Assembly (NCBI RefSeq): GCF_037969765.1
Contig: NZ_CP150207.1
Coordinates: 1,970,001-2,034,000, forward strand
Length of the DNA stretch: 64,000 nt
From: Paenibacillus sp. FSL W8-0186
GTDB lineage: Bacteria > Bacillota > Bacilli > Paenibacillales > Paenibacillaceae
Direction: 5' to 3'
The notes under the pieces were generated by a model. It was not told where the DNA came from. It searched no databases and worked only from the letters and a program-made list of their open reading frames with translations. Positions 10,001 to 17,992 of the stretch are shown here, piece by piece (positions within the stretch are counted from its first letter, which is position 1; every line of letters begins with the position of its first letter). Made by a program: the position numbers and the translations under genes.

Positions 10001-10464
10001 CGGGCAAACGGATGCTGATCTTCTCGCAGTTCACGGAAATGCTGGGCATGATCGGCCGGGAACTGGGATATGAAGGCGTGCCGTTCTTTTACCTGGATGG
10101 CAGTACGCCGGCAGCAGAACGCGTAGAGCTCTGCAACCGATTCAACGACGGGGAGAAGGATGTGTTCCTGATTTCCCTAAAGGCCGGCGGTACAGGGCTC
10201 AATCTGACCGGGGCGGATACTGTTATTTTGTACGATCTGTGGTGGAACCCTGCAGTGGAGGAGCAGGCTGCCGACCGGGCGTACCGGATGGGGCAGAAGA
10301 AAGTGGTTCACGTCATTCGCCTGGTCACGCAGGGTACCGTTGAGGATAAAATGTACGAGCTGCAGCAGAAGAAGAAAAATCTAATCGATGAGGTCGTTCA
10401 GCCGGGGCAGGAGACGCTGTCCTCGTTGACGGAGGAAGAAATCCGCGAGATTCTGATGATTTAG
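7099..10464 (+). CDS. SNF2-family DNA helicase/ATPase with SWIM zinc finger
   Basis: The 1121-residue product has an N-terminal SWIM finger (CSC...C-G-H, about residues 69-85), a long middle region, and a C-terminal Swi2/Snf2 ATPase. Motifs are I (DDMGLGKT), II (DEAQ), III (LTGTPIENS), V (GGTGLNL) and VI (ADRAYRMGQ). It is a double-stranded-DNA translocase of the bacterial RapA/HepA-like, SWIM-containing group; its target is unknown. The ATG at 7099 has AGGAAGGA eight bases upstream; a TTG at 7051 lacks such a site. It is convergent with leuA. Confidence 0.94.
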   Translation: MSFQLTTRVIKLLCGKASFEQGNIYVQAGRVYLNHTDPEAAAYTATVRGNESYSVSIAIDSDGDVKADCSCPVYGNSDHYCGHVAAVLIAVHDLKHDGAKPVRTYSLTAEMDEAGGRGLRAGNAAGARISGMANMTPRFRRDSMAARDTGMTKGILKIFDDRQQGRFVRTTHLADLKTPLEVEIICKLHPYRSQKYLFGIELKVGTKRLYIVQKIREFLDCVERGEPYEFSKHFTYVPELHYFRPQDDVVIRQLQQICRNERMYQETNSKLGTYSAYDRLISDDRLLLVPPFAWDALQPLLSGNSAVHIMREQQRTHAFEISSDRIPLHFEFDAYESGGYQLRIEGLDELIVLEAYGLVLAGDKLIPLPAEQCSRLSELKHMLYYSRSQEIYIAAEQMEPFIEKVVPGLRKLGTVQMSDAISGQIVHAALTARLYLDRVRDRLLAGLEFQYGDIVFNPLAPHDERRGESRIIMRDGDKEAQILSLMETGLFAQTESGYFLDDEDDEYEFLYRVLPELEKLVHVYATSAVKARLYTEHEPPQIRIDVDERTDWLEFKFEMQGIPEVEIKNILNALEEKRKYYRMPDGALLPLESSEFQEMVKLMNEVGIHRFDLNGTEIRLPAVRGLHFMNYAGTGNNVKLGKSLRRLLDHMRNPDHLDFPVPEQLDAVLRDYQKYGYQWMKTLAHYRFGGILADDMGLGKTLQSIAFIVSVLPEIRQQDLPALIVAPASLMYNWENELRKFAPEIKAVIVDGSRTERGRAMRNSSEVDVIITSYPLLRRDVDLYEGKSFHTLVMDEAQAFKNHTTQTAQAVKSIYAKYRFALTGTPIENSLEELWSIFEAVFPDLFPGRKEFNELSRETIARRIRPFLLRRLKSDVLKELPEKIETLQASELLPEQKKLYLAYLAKLQQETLKHLDQDDFKRNRIKILAGLTRLRQLCCHPGLFVEDYNGSSAKFEQLLEIVEECRSAGKRMLIFSQFTEMLGMIGRELGYEGVPFFYLDGSTPAAERVELCNRFNDGEKDVFLISLKAGGTGLNLTGADTVILYDLWWNPAVEEQAADRAYRMGQKKVVHVIRLVTQGTVEDKMYELQQKKKNLIDEVVQPGQETLSSLTEEEIREILMI

Positions 10465-10472
10465 CGAAAATA

Positions 10473-10508
10473 AAACAACCATGCACCCGCGAGGGAGCAT
10501 GGTTGTTT
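10473..10508. terminator. Bidirectional terminator between snf2 and leuA
   Basis: A 12-bp perfect stem, AAACAACCATGC (10473-10484) with GCATGGTTGTTT (10497-10508), is A-rich on the left and T-rich on the right, so it can act on both strands. Confidence 0.92.
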
Positions 10509-10520
10509 GCTTAGTTCAGG

Positions 10521-12224
10521 TTATTTCTTGGATATGGCTTCACTGGCAGCGACCAGCTCGCTTTGCTCCTGAGTCATATTGTTCACGGCGCTGAACAGTG
10601 CTTTGACCGAGGAAGTCATAATATCGACATCGATGCCGCAGCCCCAATGGACTTTGCCATCCGGCGCCGTAATGCCAACATAGGATACCGCTTGGGAGCT
10701 GGAGCCCACTTCAAGCGCATGCTCCTTGTAGACCAGGTTGCTGTAGCTGACGCCAAGTTTCGATTGCAGGGCGTTGCTGATCGCGTCTAGCCGCCCGTTG
10801 CCGGCACCGTTGATTTCCTGGACTTCACCATTTTGCTTGACTGTAATCGTCGTTTCGTAATCATCGTGCTGCGAGAAGCGGTAATTCAGGAATTCCACAG
10901 GCGATTGGATGTTGACGTAGACCTCTTTGAAAATATCGTAAATTTCGTTCGCCACCAGTTCCTTCGCCAGCCGGTCGGAGACGTTCTTGACCCGGTAGCC
11001 GAAATCCTCACGCATTTTTGGCGGGAGATCCAGGCCGTAATGCTGCTCCAGTAGATAACCGATGCCGCCCTTGCCGGACTGGCTGTTGATGCGGATGACA
11101 TCTCCTTCGTATTCGCGCCCGATATCCTTCGGATCGATCGGCAGATAAGGAACCGTCCAATGCTCGCAGTCATGCTCCTCGCGCCATTTCATGCCTTTGG
11201 CGATCGCGTCCTGGTGGGATCCGGAGAAGGCGGCGAACACGAGCTTGCCCGCATACGGCTGTCTTTCGTTCACTTTCATTTTGGTCATGCGCTCGTAAAC
11301 TTCGATGATTTCCGGGATGTTCTCGAAATTCAGCTTCGGATCAACCCCGTGGGAGTACATGTTCAAAGCCAGGGTTACAATATCCACGTTCCCTGTCCGC
11401 TCTCCGTTGCCGAACAGCGTTCCTTCAACGCGCTGGCCGCCAGCAAGCAGGGCCAGTTCCGTATCAGCGATTCCGGTTCCACGGTCGTTATGAGGATGTA
11501 AGGACAGGATGACGTTATCCCGGTATTTCAAATGATCGCTCATGTATTCAATTTGGCTGGCATAGACGTGTGACATCGACATGGAGACTGTCGCCGGCAG
11601 GTTGATGATGACCTTGCTGTCTGCGGTCGGCTGCCATACGTCTAGCACGGCATTACAGATCTCAAGCGCAAAATCAATCTCGGTGCCGGTGAAGCTCTCC
11701 GGCGAGTACTGGAATTTGAAATTGCCTTCGGTTTCTGCCGCATATTTTTTCAGAAGCTCGGCTCCGGTTACCGCGATATCGATAATTTCCTGCTTGGATT
11801 TCCGGAATACCTGCTCGCGCTGGGCTACGGAGGTGGAATTGTACAGATGTACGACCGCTTGTTTTGCGCCTTTTAGGGATTCGAACGTTTTCTGAATGAT
11901 ATGCTCTCTGGACTGGGTCAGCACTTGAATTGTTACATCGTCGGGAATGAGATCCTGCTCGATCAGCGTACGCAGGAAGGTGTACTCCGTCTCGGAGGCT
12001 GCCGGGAAGCCAACCTCGATTTCTTTAAAGCCCAGCTTGACGAGCACTTGGAAAAACTCCAGCTTCTCCTCCAGATTCATCGGCACAACCAAAGCTTGGT
12101 TTCCGTCGCGCAGGTCGACGCTGCACCAGGTAGGGGCTTCAGTAATGTACTCTTTTTGCGTCCATTTCAGGCTCGTTTGCGGAGGCATAAAATAACCTCT
12201 GGTGTATTTTTCGAAATTTTTCAT
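10521..12224 (-). CDS. leuA: 2-isopropylmalate synthase, long (yeast/actinobacterial-like) type
   Basis: The 567-residue enzyme joins acetyl-CoA and 2-oxoisovalerate in the first committed step of leucine synthesis. The catalytic barrel begins CSVDLRDGNQAL, contains the HPHNDRGTG metal motif and the GNGERTGNVD segment, and a C-terminal LeuA dimer/regulatory domain follows. This is the TIGR00970-type sequence, distinct from the shorter enzyme at 61152-62684. The ATG at 12224 follows AAAGGTGG. A T-box leader precedes it, giving control by uncharged tRNA-Leu. Confidence 0.95.
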   Translation of the reverse strand: MKNFEKYTRGYFMPPQTSLKWTQKEYITEAPTWCSVDLRDGNQALVVPMNLEEKLEFFQVLVKLGFKEIEVGFPAASETEYTFLRTLIEQDLIPDDVTIQVLTQSREHIIQKTFESLKGAKQAVVHLYNSTSVAQREQVFRKSKQEIIDIAVTGAELLKKYAAETEGNFKFQYSPESFTGTEIDFALEICNAVLDVWQPTADSKVIINLPATVSMSMSHVYASQIEYMSDHLKYRDNVILSLHPHNDRGTGIADTELALLAGGQRVEGTLFGNGERTGNVDIVTLALNMYSHGVDPKLNFENIPEIIEVYERMTKMKVNERQPYAGKLVFAAFSGSHQDAIAKGMKWREEHDCEHWTVPYLPIDPKDIGREYEGDVIRINSQSGKGGIGYLLEQHYGLDLPPKMREDFGYRVKNVSDRLAKELVANEIYDIFKEVYVNIQSPVEFLNYRFSQHDDYETTITVKQNGEVQEINGAGNGRLDAISNALQSKLGVSYSNLVYKEHALEVGSSSQAVSYVGITAPDGKVHWGCGIDVDIMTSSVKALFSAVNNMTQEQSELVAASEAISKK

Positions 12225-12284
12225 AACAATGACCACCTTTCCCTCGTATCGGATCTTCATTAATTTACAACTTATTTGTGTTTG

Positions 12285-12585
12285 GAATATAAAAAAGCCT
12301 TCCATCTCCATAAATACTTAGAGACGAAAGGCTGTTGTCAGCTTACGCGGTACCACTCTGATTCATACCTTGCGGTATGCACTCTGCCGGATACGGGCTG
12401 CGCACTCGAATGAGACACGGCCTTATATCCTCCTACTGTAACGGTTAGGCTCCGGCTCCACCTACTTTAATACAATTTCAGCGAGCTACTTCAAGGTGAG
12501 TTCAGATTTGGCTTGCGACTGTTTTGCACCGGCCAACAGCTCTCTGGGCGCTTGCGTCAATCCTACTATTCCTCTTCAACGTATT
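12285..12585 (-). ncRNA. T-box leader (tRNA-Leu sensing) of leuA
   Basis: Read on the minus strand, the leader contains an AGTA/Stem I region (near plus 12561-12580). A candidate specifier CTC follows in the context GAACTCACC (codon at plus 12498-12500). The T-box core AGAGTGGTACCGCG is at about plus 12345-12359. It ends in a terminator, AGCCTTTCGTCTC / GAGATGGAAGGCT plus T6 (plus 12285-12333). Uncharged tRNA-Leu would stabilise the antiterminator and allow leuA transcription. The specifier is an inference from position and from the matching context in the second leuA leader. Confidence 0.93.
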
Positions 12586-12686
12586 TGAATATTGACGTTA
12601 GTTTACTACAACGCTGCGAGGGAATCAAGATATTTTTTACATGTCTTGGCCATTTTTTGCGCTATAGGCTGTTTGGCCATTCTAAC

Positions 12687-14495
12687 TTATGGGACGAAGG
12701 AGCGCACGACTTGAACGTTTGCGGATCTATAGCTTCCTTTGTAATAAGCGTAAATTTTGGTTGTTCCGGCTTTGAGTCCAACGAGATCGCCATTCTCGTC
12801 GTAGTCGGCAATTTCCGGGTTATCACTTCTGAACGTGGTCAGATGGGTGATGTCTGTTCTCTTGGAGGTCGAATAGTCGTAAATATACGTCCTTGTGTCC
12901 AGTTTGTCTCCGATAGACAGTGAATATTCGGTGGAATCCAGATTGAAGCCAGTTGGTTCGAGTTCATCCGAATCCTCGGGCAGTACGATCACCGGCAGGG
13001 TCGCTTGAAGGCCTTGATAGCTTGCTACAAGACGCGTACTGCCCGGTTCGATTCCCGTAACCCGGCCCAGGCCGTCAACCGACGCAATCGACGGATCTTC
13101 GATCTGATATTGCGCGGCAGCCGAGAGTGTATTCGTATATCCATCCGAATAGACTGCTTGAATAACGGTAGGGGCAGTATGGCCTGCGAGCACTTTTTTC
13201 TCGGATTCCACAAAAGAGATCTTTGTCAGCGTCCGCTCTCCGGGCGAAGCGTTTTCCTGCGGCTCAGGCAGCTTGCTCAGCTGGGCTTTGTAAATGTCGC
13301 CGCGTTTGATCGTGCCCGTTACGATGAACCCGCCGTCCAGAGCTGCCGCTCCTTCGCCATGACTAGAGAGCGTTGGTCCCTCGTAAAGATAATCACCCAG
13401 CACCTGCCCTTCATGGTCGACCGTTAATATGGCATATTGCCTCCTAACGTTCGGGTAGTCCCCTTTGGTATTAGCCCCGAGCAGGGCGTAGCCGTACTCG
13501 GCGTGAACCAGCTTGCTGTACGTCCTGATCCCCGAGGAATATTCCGAGGGATAAGCTTTTTCCCATAACATGCTGCCATTAGCGTCGATTTTGGCCAGCA
13601 TATTTGCGGCCTTACCGGATGATGTTTTGCGATATCCGATCAGATAACCGCCGTCTTTGGCGGGGATAAGTGTATGGGCGAGAAAGGTTGCCGTCTTATC
13701 CTGGTATTGCTTGTTCCATTCCATATTTCCTTGGGGATCCAGCTTGATGATGAGCAGCGCATTCTGGACATCCCCGGTTTCATAGCTCTGTCTTGTTATG
13801 CTGCCTACCGCGAGAAAGCCGCCGTCCGAAGTCTGAACGAGATCATATAAATCCTGGTCGTCCCCGAACCAATATTTCTTATACCACAGCTGCTCGCCCT
13901 CGGCAGTGGTTCTAAGGACAAAGGCGGAATAAATGCCGGCACTGGTTGCGCCAAACCCGGTAACGGCATACCCGCCGTCCGCTGTCTCTATGACCGAGAG
14001 CGGGTTGTTATAGTAGTAAAAGTCGTCATAGGTGCTCTCCCATTGAATGGTGCCATGGGCATCAAGCTTTACTAAGTAAATTACGCTGTAAGGCTTGCCG
14101 CTGTAATCCGTAATCGTTCCTGCTACCAAGTAACCGCCGTCTTGTGTTTCTATGGCATTTCTTGCCTGATCATTCGAGGAGTAGTTAATTTTCGTCTCCC
14201 ATTCCGTGCTGCCTTCCGAATCGGTCTTCACGATGTAAGCCAGAGTTTCCAGATACCCCCATGAGCCAGGCTCCGAAATATCGCCCAACAACAAATATCC
14301 CCCGTCGGATGTGGCGATGACTCCTTTGCCGGAAGACTGGGCTCCGTAGTCTCTGGACCACTCCATAACGGTCTGCTCCGTACCGGATGCTGCATAACTA
14401 TGCTGTGTGAAGCCGGGGAGCCCGCCTACGACGGACAATAACATGACCAGGACAGTAAAACATAAGCTTGAGCTGCGGATTAGAGATTTCAACAA
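12687..14495 (-). CDS. Secreted protein with DGGY repeats and two bacterial Ig-like domains
   Basis: The 602-residue product has a signal peptide (about residues 1-36, ending SYAASG). It then has at least six beta-propeller-like repeats marked by SDGGYLLLG, QDGGYLVAG, ADGGYAVTG, SDGGFLAVG, KDGGYLIG and LDGGFIVTG (about 45-400). Two Ig-like domains of the BIG2 kind follow (about 425-505 and 515-598; DPSIASVDGLGRVTGIEPG, NPEIADYDENGDLVGLKAG). It starts with TTG behind GAGGAGTGG. The architecture suggests an extracellular binding or adhesion role; no enzyme motif is visible. Confidence 0.85.
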   Translation of the reverse strand: MLKSLIRSSSLCFTVLVMLLSVVGGLPGFTQHSYAASGTEQTVMEWSRDYGAQSSGKGVIATSDGGYLLLGDISEPGSWGYLETLAYIVKTDSEGSTEWETKINYSSNDQARNAIETQDGGYLVAGTITDYSGKPYSVIYLVKLDAHGTIQWESTYDDFYYYNNPLSVIETADGGYAVTGFGATSAGIYSAFVLRTTAEGEQLWYKKYWFGDDQDLYDLVQTSDGGFLAVGSITRQSYETGDVQNALLIIKLDPQGNMEWNKQYQDKTATFLAHTLIPAKDGGYLIGYRKTSSGKAANMLAKIDANGSMLWEKAYPSEYSSGIRTYSKLVHAEYGYALLGANTKGDYPNVRRQYAILTVDHEGQVLGDYLYEGPTLSSHGEGAAALDGGFIVTGTIKRGDIYKAQLSKLPEPQENASPGERTLTKISFVESEKKVLAGHTAPTVIQAVYSDGYTNTLSAAAQYQIEDPSIASVDGLGRVTGIEPGSTRLVASYQGLQATLPVIVLPEDSDELEPTGFNLDSTEYSLSIGDKLDTRTYIYDYSTSKRTDITHLTTFRSDNPEIADYDENGDLVGLKAGTTKIYAYYKGSYRSANVQVVRSFVP

Positions 14496-14654
14496 TTATT
14501 CCACTCCTCTCATTTTTGAAAAACAAGGTATGTACATTATGAAGATAAAACAGAATACAATTAATCCCACAAAGAGCATATATTCCTATGAATATGTAAT
14601 TATTTTTCTTTTATGGTAGATCGTTAGGTTATGAAACTTTGGGAGGAGGATGAA

Positions 14655-14762
14655 ATGGGACAGAGGAAGAGGGATTACTTCAGGCATGAGCAGAAGGTCA
14701 TGTTTAAAATTATTTTTTTATCGGAATATGTCGAAAGGAGTAAACTGAAAAAAAGAGCTTGA
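14655..14762 (+). CDS. Possible small basic protein (35 aa)
   Basis: ATG at 14655 is preceded by GGGAGGAGG at the right distance, and the frame gives MGQRKRDYFRHEQKVMF... ending KLKKRA. The product is strongly basic with no recognisable domain. Its stop overlaps the -35 element of the tRNA promoter. Only the quality of the ribosome site supports it; the rest of 14496-14802 shows no other gene. Confidence 0.4.
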   Translation: MGQRKRDYFRHEQKVMFKIIFLSEYVERSKLKKRA

Positions 14763-14787
14763 CTTCTAACTAGCAATTTCATATAAT
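14759..14787 (+). promoter_or_regulatory. Sigma-A promoter of the tRNA-Ala gene
   Basis: TTGACT (14759-14764), a 17-bp spacer and TATAAT (14782-14787) lie 15 bases before the tRNA. This is a near-consensus housekeeping promoter. Confidence 0.9.
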
Positions 14788-14802
14788 GAAATAGTCGTTT
14801 GC

Positions 14803-14875
14803 GGGGTCTTAGCTCAGCTGGGAGAGCGCTTCGCTGGCAGCGAAGAGGTCAGGGGTTCGATCCCCCTAGACTCCA
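14803..14875 (+). tRNA. tRNA-Ala (anticodon GGC)
   Basis: The 73 bases fold as a full cloverleaf: acceptor GGGGTCT/AGACTCC, D arm GCTC...GAGC, anticodon arm CTTCG-CTGGCAG-CGAAG with anticodon GGC, and T arm AGGGG-TTCGATC-CCCCT, discriminator A. The third acceptor pair is G3:U70, the identity element of tRNA-Ala. CCA is not encoded. A strong promoter precedes it and a terminator follows. Confidence 0.97.
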
Positions 14876-14885
14876 TACGAAGAAG

Positions 14886-14917
14886 AAGGTTAGCCATATT
14901 GGCTAGCCTTTTTTTTG
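14886..14917 (+). terminator. Terminator of tRNA-Ala
   Basis: AAGGTTAGCC / GGCTAGCCTT stem with an ATATT loop and a T-run. Close copies of this hairpin occur at 26936, 29260 and 34995. Confidence 0.92.
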
Positions 14918-15116
14918 TTTGTATGGAGTTCGGTTGGGCCGAACCCTGGGATTCAGACCGCGTGCTGGGAGTGGATGTTGCTCCGAATGAAAACTCCGAA
15001 CGGACGAGCACGGCGTCGGAATCTACCGCTAAAAGTCATCGTTGGGTTAACTTCGTCAGTATATGACCAAGATTCGAAGATCCCATGATGGATCAGCGTA
15101 TCAAAAACCTCCACCG

Positions 15117-15298
15117 TAACGGAACAGAGCGACCTTATCTCTATGAACAAGAGCCAAATTGCAAAGTAACGGAACTCAGCGCCACTATTTGAGCAATTTG
15201 AGGTGAGAAACAAGCAGTTTGCATTAATAACGCAATTGAGTTCCGTTAGAATTTATTCTCGGCCATTTTGGTCCACATAACGCTTTCTAGTTCCGTTA
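15117..15298. repeat. 182-bp four-repeat element, locus 1
   Basis: Four 25-bp units lie at 15117-15141 and 15167-15191 (plus orientation) and 15224-15248 and 15274-15298 (inverted). All begin TAACGGAAC; the most conserved also carry CTCA and end CG(T/C)TATT or CTATTTG. Unit starts are 50 bp apart on each side, and the inner pair spans 82 bp, so unit 1 can pair with unit 4 and unit 2 with unit 3. The same geometry recurs exactly at 27082-27263. The last two units lie within or across the 3' end of the gene 15253-15972. Confidence 0.85.
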
Positions 15299-15972
15299 GA
15301 CTCATCCAAGTTCCGCAAACTCTCGCCAACATTCAACTGATATGTCCGATATCTTATATTTCCGCCTACAACTACTAAATGATTGGCATCTACCAGACTA
15401 CGTAATACACTTCGAGCGTATCGATCTGTAACTCGAAGATGTGCAGCAAGTTCATTCGGCGTAAAAGGCTTGAGTAGTCTGCGTGCATATCGAACCGCTT
15501 CTGCTTCCATCCAATTCAATCGGGCATCCACCTCGAACGACAGAAATTTTCCCATGAACGATAAGATCAGCTGCTTGCAAAATTCCGGTTCTTCACGAAT
15601 CGACAAGTACGCAATCGGCAAAAAGATCCAATCATCGAGAGACAATAAACTTTGTCTGCGGCACAGATCCTTAAACCTGCGTGTGTCCAAATCTCGGGCA
15701 TGCGACCGGTAATCATGAATTTCAATATCTCCCTTCATATTTCCCGGTAAAAAAGCCAAGTCGAGATACCTGTACCCGTTATTAAAATCACGGACCTCCC
15801 ATTCGGGATATAAATAATCGAAGTTACCGACGACTGGATACCAGATGGAACGTAACATTTCCACCGTCCCGTGGCTCAACCCTTTTTGCAACAATTCGCT
15901 TCTTCGATGATTCTTTTCCTGCTCGATTTGCTTGTGCATCCACGACTCATATTTATTCTTAAATATGTACAA
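15253..15972 (-). CDS. Nuclease-like (PD-(D/E)XK-type) protein with C-terminal winged helix, paralog 1
   Basis: The 239-residue product is about 65% identical by eye to the product of 27381-28037. A central region reads PEWE (E57), YLDLAF (D71), then IEIHDYRSHARD (E84), matching the E...D...E-x-K layout of Vsr/DUF559-like nucleases but with His86 in place of Lys. Residues about 158-212 resemble a winged helix (LLKPFTPNELAAHLRVTDRYARSVL). The last 25 residues are absent from paralog 2 and are encoded by the repeat element. The start is a TTG three bases past AAGGAGG. A leader terminator precedes it. DNA binding or cleavage is inferred. Confidence 0.75.
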   Translation of the reverse strand: MYIFKNKYESWMHKQIEQEKNHRRSELLQKGLSHGTVEMLRSIWYPVVGNFDYLYPEWEVRDFNNGYRYLDLAFLPGNMKGDIEIHDYRSHARDLDTRRFKDLCRRQSLLSLDDWIFLPIAYLSIREEPEFCKQLILSFMGKFLSFEVDARLNWMEAEAVRYARRLLKPFTPNELAAHLRVTDRYARSVLRSLVDANHLVVVGGNIRYRTYQLNVGESLRNLDESNGTRKRYVDQNGRE

Positions 15973-15987
15973 TCCCCTCCTTGTAAC

Positions 15988-16034
15988 CTAAAAAATGAAA
16001 AAGCCGCTTCGATACATCTAAGTATCAAAGCGGC
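15988..16034 (-). terminator. Leader terminator/attenuator upstream of paralog 1
   Basis: On the minus strand GCCGCTTTGATAC pairs with GTATCGAAGCGGC (one mismatch), followed by TTTTTCATTTTTT. The T-run ends only a few bases before the ribosome site of the gene. No minus-strand gene lies upstream that it could terminate, so it is a 5'-leader hairpin. Paralog 2 has a counterpart starting with the same CCGCTTTGAT. Confidence 0.7.
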
Positions 16035-16058
16035 AAGTGCTTCATGTCCGTTGGTTCG

Positions 16059-16088
16059 AGTATAGCATTGAAGTATCTTCTATTTCAA
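16059..16088 (-). promoter_or_regulatory. Promoter of nuclease-like paralog 1
   Basis: On the minus strand TTGAAA (plus 16083-16088), an 18-bp spacer and TATACT (plus 16059-16064) lie about 25 bases upstream of the leader hairpin. Confidence 0.6.
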
Positions 16089-16202
16089 GGTGAATGGAAT
16101 AAGGCGTTACGTCTAGGCAAGAACCCAGACAAGTGCATCCACATATATTGATCATCAAATAATAAATAACAGGAAGATATAACTTTAAGGATGAGGTGTA
16201 CT

Positions 16203-16976
16203 ATGCCCTATACAGATAATTACGAGAGAGATGTTTACGGGATCCTTGCCTTTTGGTTGCGCAATGATTATGACCATGGCCGATTTTTGGATCGTGAAAT
16301 TAGTCATTATGAATTAGAATTGGCCCGCGCAAACCAGCATATGATTCAGCGCTTAGGGGAAGTTTGGAAGAAAGCCGAATCAAAAAATGCCGAAATCGGC
16401 AGTTTATTGCATGAGGCACAGCATGTTACCCACGAATTTCATAGTTTATTAACTCACACAATGGATCGGTCTTTGAATTGTAGTGTAATCATTTCAACTC
16501 CGGTATCTTTGCTTGATCATATGGTGCGCGAGGCGGAGGAGTCGCAAAGAGTATTTCAATTAATCGAGAGCGGCGCCCAATTATCACCCGCTGACGCAAC
16601 CATTCATGAAAATGTCTTTTGGTTGAGGCAAATGGCGGATCATCTTGGCTATATACGACATTATTTAGATATATCTAATTACGACCTGAATTTTAAAGTG
16701 ACGAATATGATGCAAAAATTTGAACGATTACTGATGCAAGCAACTGCTCATCAAACCATGTTTCGCCGCCCTCGCCATGAAAATTCACCCATATTAAATG
16801 CCTTCAACCAAACCATCATTAAAGAAGCTAAGGAACTAGAAGCATTTAAATTGGAATTGGATGCTTTAATTAAAGAATGTGCGGCTGCGACGACTTCCCC
16901 GCCCGACTTGTTGGAACATATCGCTAGGGAAGCGCATCACCTATGGAGAAACTTAGAAGACGGTATTGTGCGTTAA
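16203..16976 (+). CDS. DUF2935 family protein (ferritin-like helical bundle)
   Basis: The 257-residue product contains two similar alpha-helical halves with His/Glu pairs such as FLDREISHYE and FWLRQMADHLGYIRHYLD. This is typical of DUF2935, a Bacillales family whose known structures are metal-binding four-helix bundles. The cellular role is unknown. The ATG at 16203 has GAGGTG at about five bases; an ATG four codons upstream has its AAGG too close. Confidence 0.85.
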   Translation: MPYTDNYERDVYGILAFWLRNDYDHGRFLDREISHYELELARANQHMIQRLGEVWKKAESKNAEIGSLLHEAQHVTHEFHSLLTHTMDRSLNCSVIISTPVSLLDHMVREAEESQRVFQLIESGAQLSPADATIHENVFWLRQMADHLGYIRHYLDISNYDLNFKVTNMMQKFERLLMQATAHQTMFRRPRHENSPILNAFNQTIIKEAKELEAFKLELDALIKECAAATTSPPDLLEHIAREAHHLWRNLEDGIVR

Positions 16977-17168
16977 GTGCTTATCTACATAAATAATATG
17001 TTTCGCAATGAAGTTCACGATCTCGTCGTGGACTTTTATTTCTGGTTCAATATAAATGGACGATTGACTGAACTTGGGCTCTTGGAGCAGTGAAACTATC
17101 CATCTTGGGAGGGTGCAACAATCGTCCCACGTTGGGGGACATGGATTGAGAAAAAAGTCAAAAGCGAC

Positions 17169-17199
17169 TTGAGATTGGAGTCAACTCCAATGTTATTCT
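17169..17199 (+). promoter_or_regulatory. MerR-type operator-promoter
   Basis: TTGAGA (17169-17174) and TATTCT (17194-17199) are separated by exactly 19 bp, the unusual spacing of MerR-activated promoters. The spacer holds a perfect ATTGGAGT-CA-ACTCCAAT dyad. It stands in front of a truncated MerR-like start. The rest of 16977-17382 shows no intact gene. Confidence 0.7.
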
Positions 17200-17205
17200 G
17201 AATTT

Positions 17206-17262
17206 ATGGAAAAACTTTATTCTATACAAGAGGTTTCACAGATGCTTCGATTGCGATCGTAA
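17206..17262 (+). pseudogene. Truncated MerR-family regulator (N-terminal remnant)
   Basis: ATG at 17206 encodes MEKLYSIQEVSQMLRLRS and then a stop. The first 15 residues match the start of the MerR DNA-binding helix-turn-helix (YSIQEVS..LGLS). Everything after the first helices is gone. An overlapping frame just downstream ends in a hydrophobic stretch (IVIYVALIILGGFI), which may be the tail of a lost membrane protein. The match to a MerR operator immediately upstream supports the assignment. Confidence 0.5.
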
Positions 17263-17382
17263 TCTATGTCGCCCTGATCATACTGGGCGGTTTCATCTAA
17301 CTTTGTAGACTTGCTCAAAGCAAGTAAGTATAATTTCCGACTATTCTTGATCAAGCATAAAAATCAAACATAGGAGAATATC

Positions 17383-17952
17383 ATGTCCTGGAGCAAATTA
17401 AAGCAGCAATTAGAGAGTTTTCTCAGTCCTTCGTTACAGGGGAAAGTGGAATACCGTGCAACTGGTTATCGTTATTTGCCCGATAAAGCAGGGATTTGTT
17501 ATATCACGGTTAATAAGAAAAATATACTGAATATGAACGATACGACTACCTTAATCAAATGGTATCAATCGGAGCAGGACATTAAAAATGATGCGAGTAT
17601 CGATATTCCGATCAGCCATGAACAAATAGAAGCTGTCAGAAATGATAGTCATGGCAAGATTCCGGAAGATCGTTTAGTCGTCATTGCGCGAGGCAGAAAA
17701 ATATCCGAATTGGCAAAAGAGCTTATGACAGCACAATCCTCACTTAGTAAGTCCAATTTTATAGCTGTAGCTAATCAATTTTTGTCCACGTCTATTGAGG
17801 AGAGCATCGAAAGCAAGGATATATTATTGAATATCTTGGCATTGGTGGACAGGCGAGTCGGGAAAAAGCGAATTTTAAACATGTCCGAAAAAATCAAGCT
17901 GAAGCATCCGGTTGTGCAATATTTTTATAAATTAAGGCTCAGTACGTTCTAA
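17383..17952 (+). CDS. Conserved hypothetical protein, SF0329-like
   Basis: The 189-residue product begins MSWSKLKQQLESFL and contains YRYLPDKAGICYITVNKKNILNM. I associate this pattern with the SF0329 family of uncharacterised bacterial proteins; this assignment is from memory. It is soluble, with no signal peptide or membrane helix and a Lys-rich C-terminus. The ATG has AGGAG upstream. It converges on the DinB gene through a short hairpin. Confidence 0.6.
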   Translation: MSWSKLKQQLESFLSPSLQGKVEYRATGYRYLPDKAGICYITVNKKNILNMNDTTTLIKWYQSEQDIKNDASIDIPISHEQIEAVRNDSHGKIPEDRLVVIARGRKISELAKELMTAQSSLSKSNFIAVANQFLSTSIEESIESKDILLNILALVDRRVGKKRILNMSEKIKLKHPVVQYFYKLRLSTF

Positions 17953-17967
17953 TGGGAAGATGAGGAA

Positions 17968-17992
17968 AACCGCCCCACAAGGGGACGGTTAG
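17968..17992. terminator. Hairpin between convergent genes
   Basis: AACCGCCCC / GGGGACGGTT stem between the 189-aa gene and the DinB gene, overlapping the DinB stop region. T-runs are short. Confidence 0.55.

Noticed and set aside
14814..15011. Minus-strand protein ending in RGIEPLTSSLPAKRSPS
   Set aside because: It is antisense to tRNA-Ala; this is a well-known spurious translation of tRNA genes.
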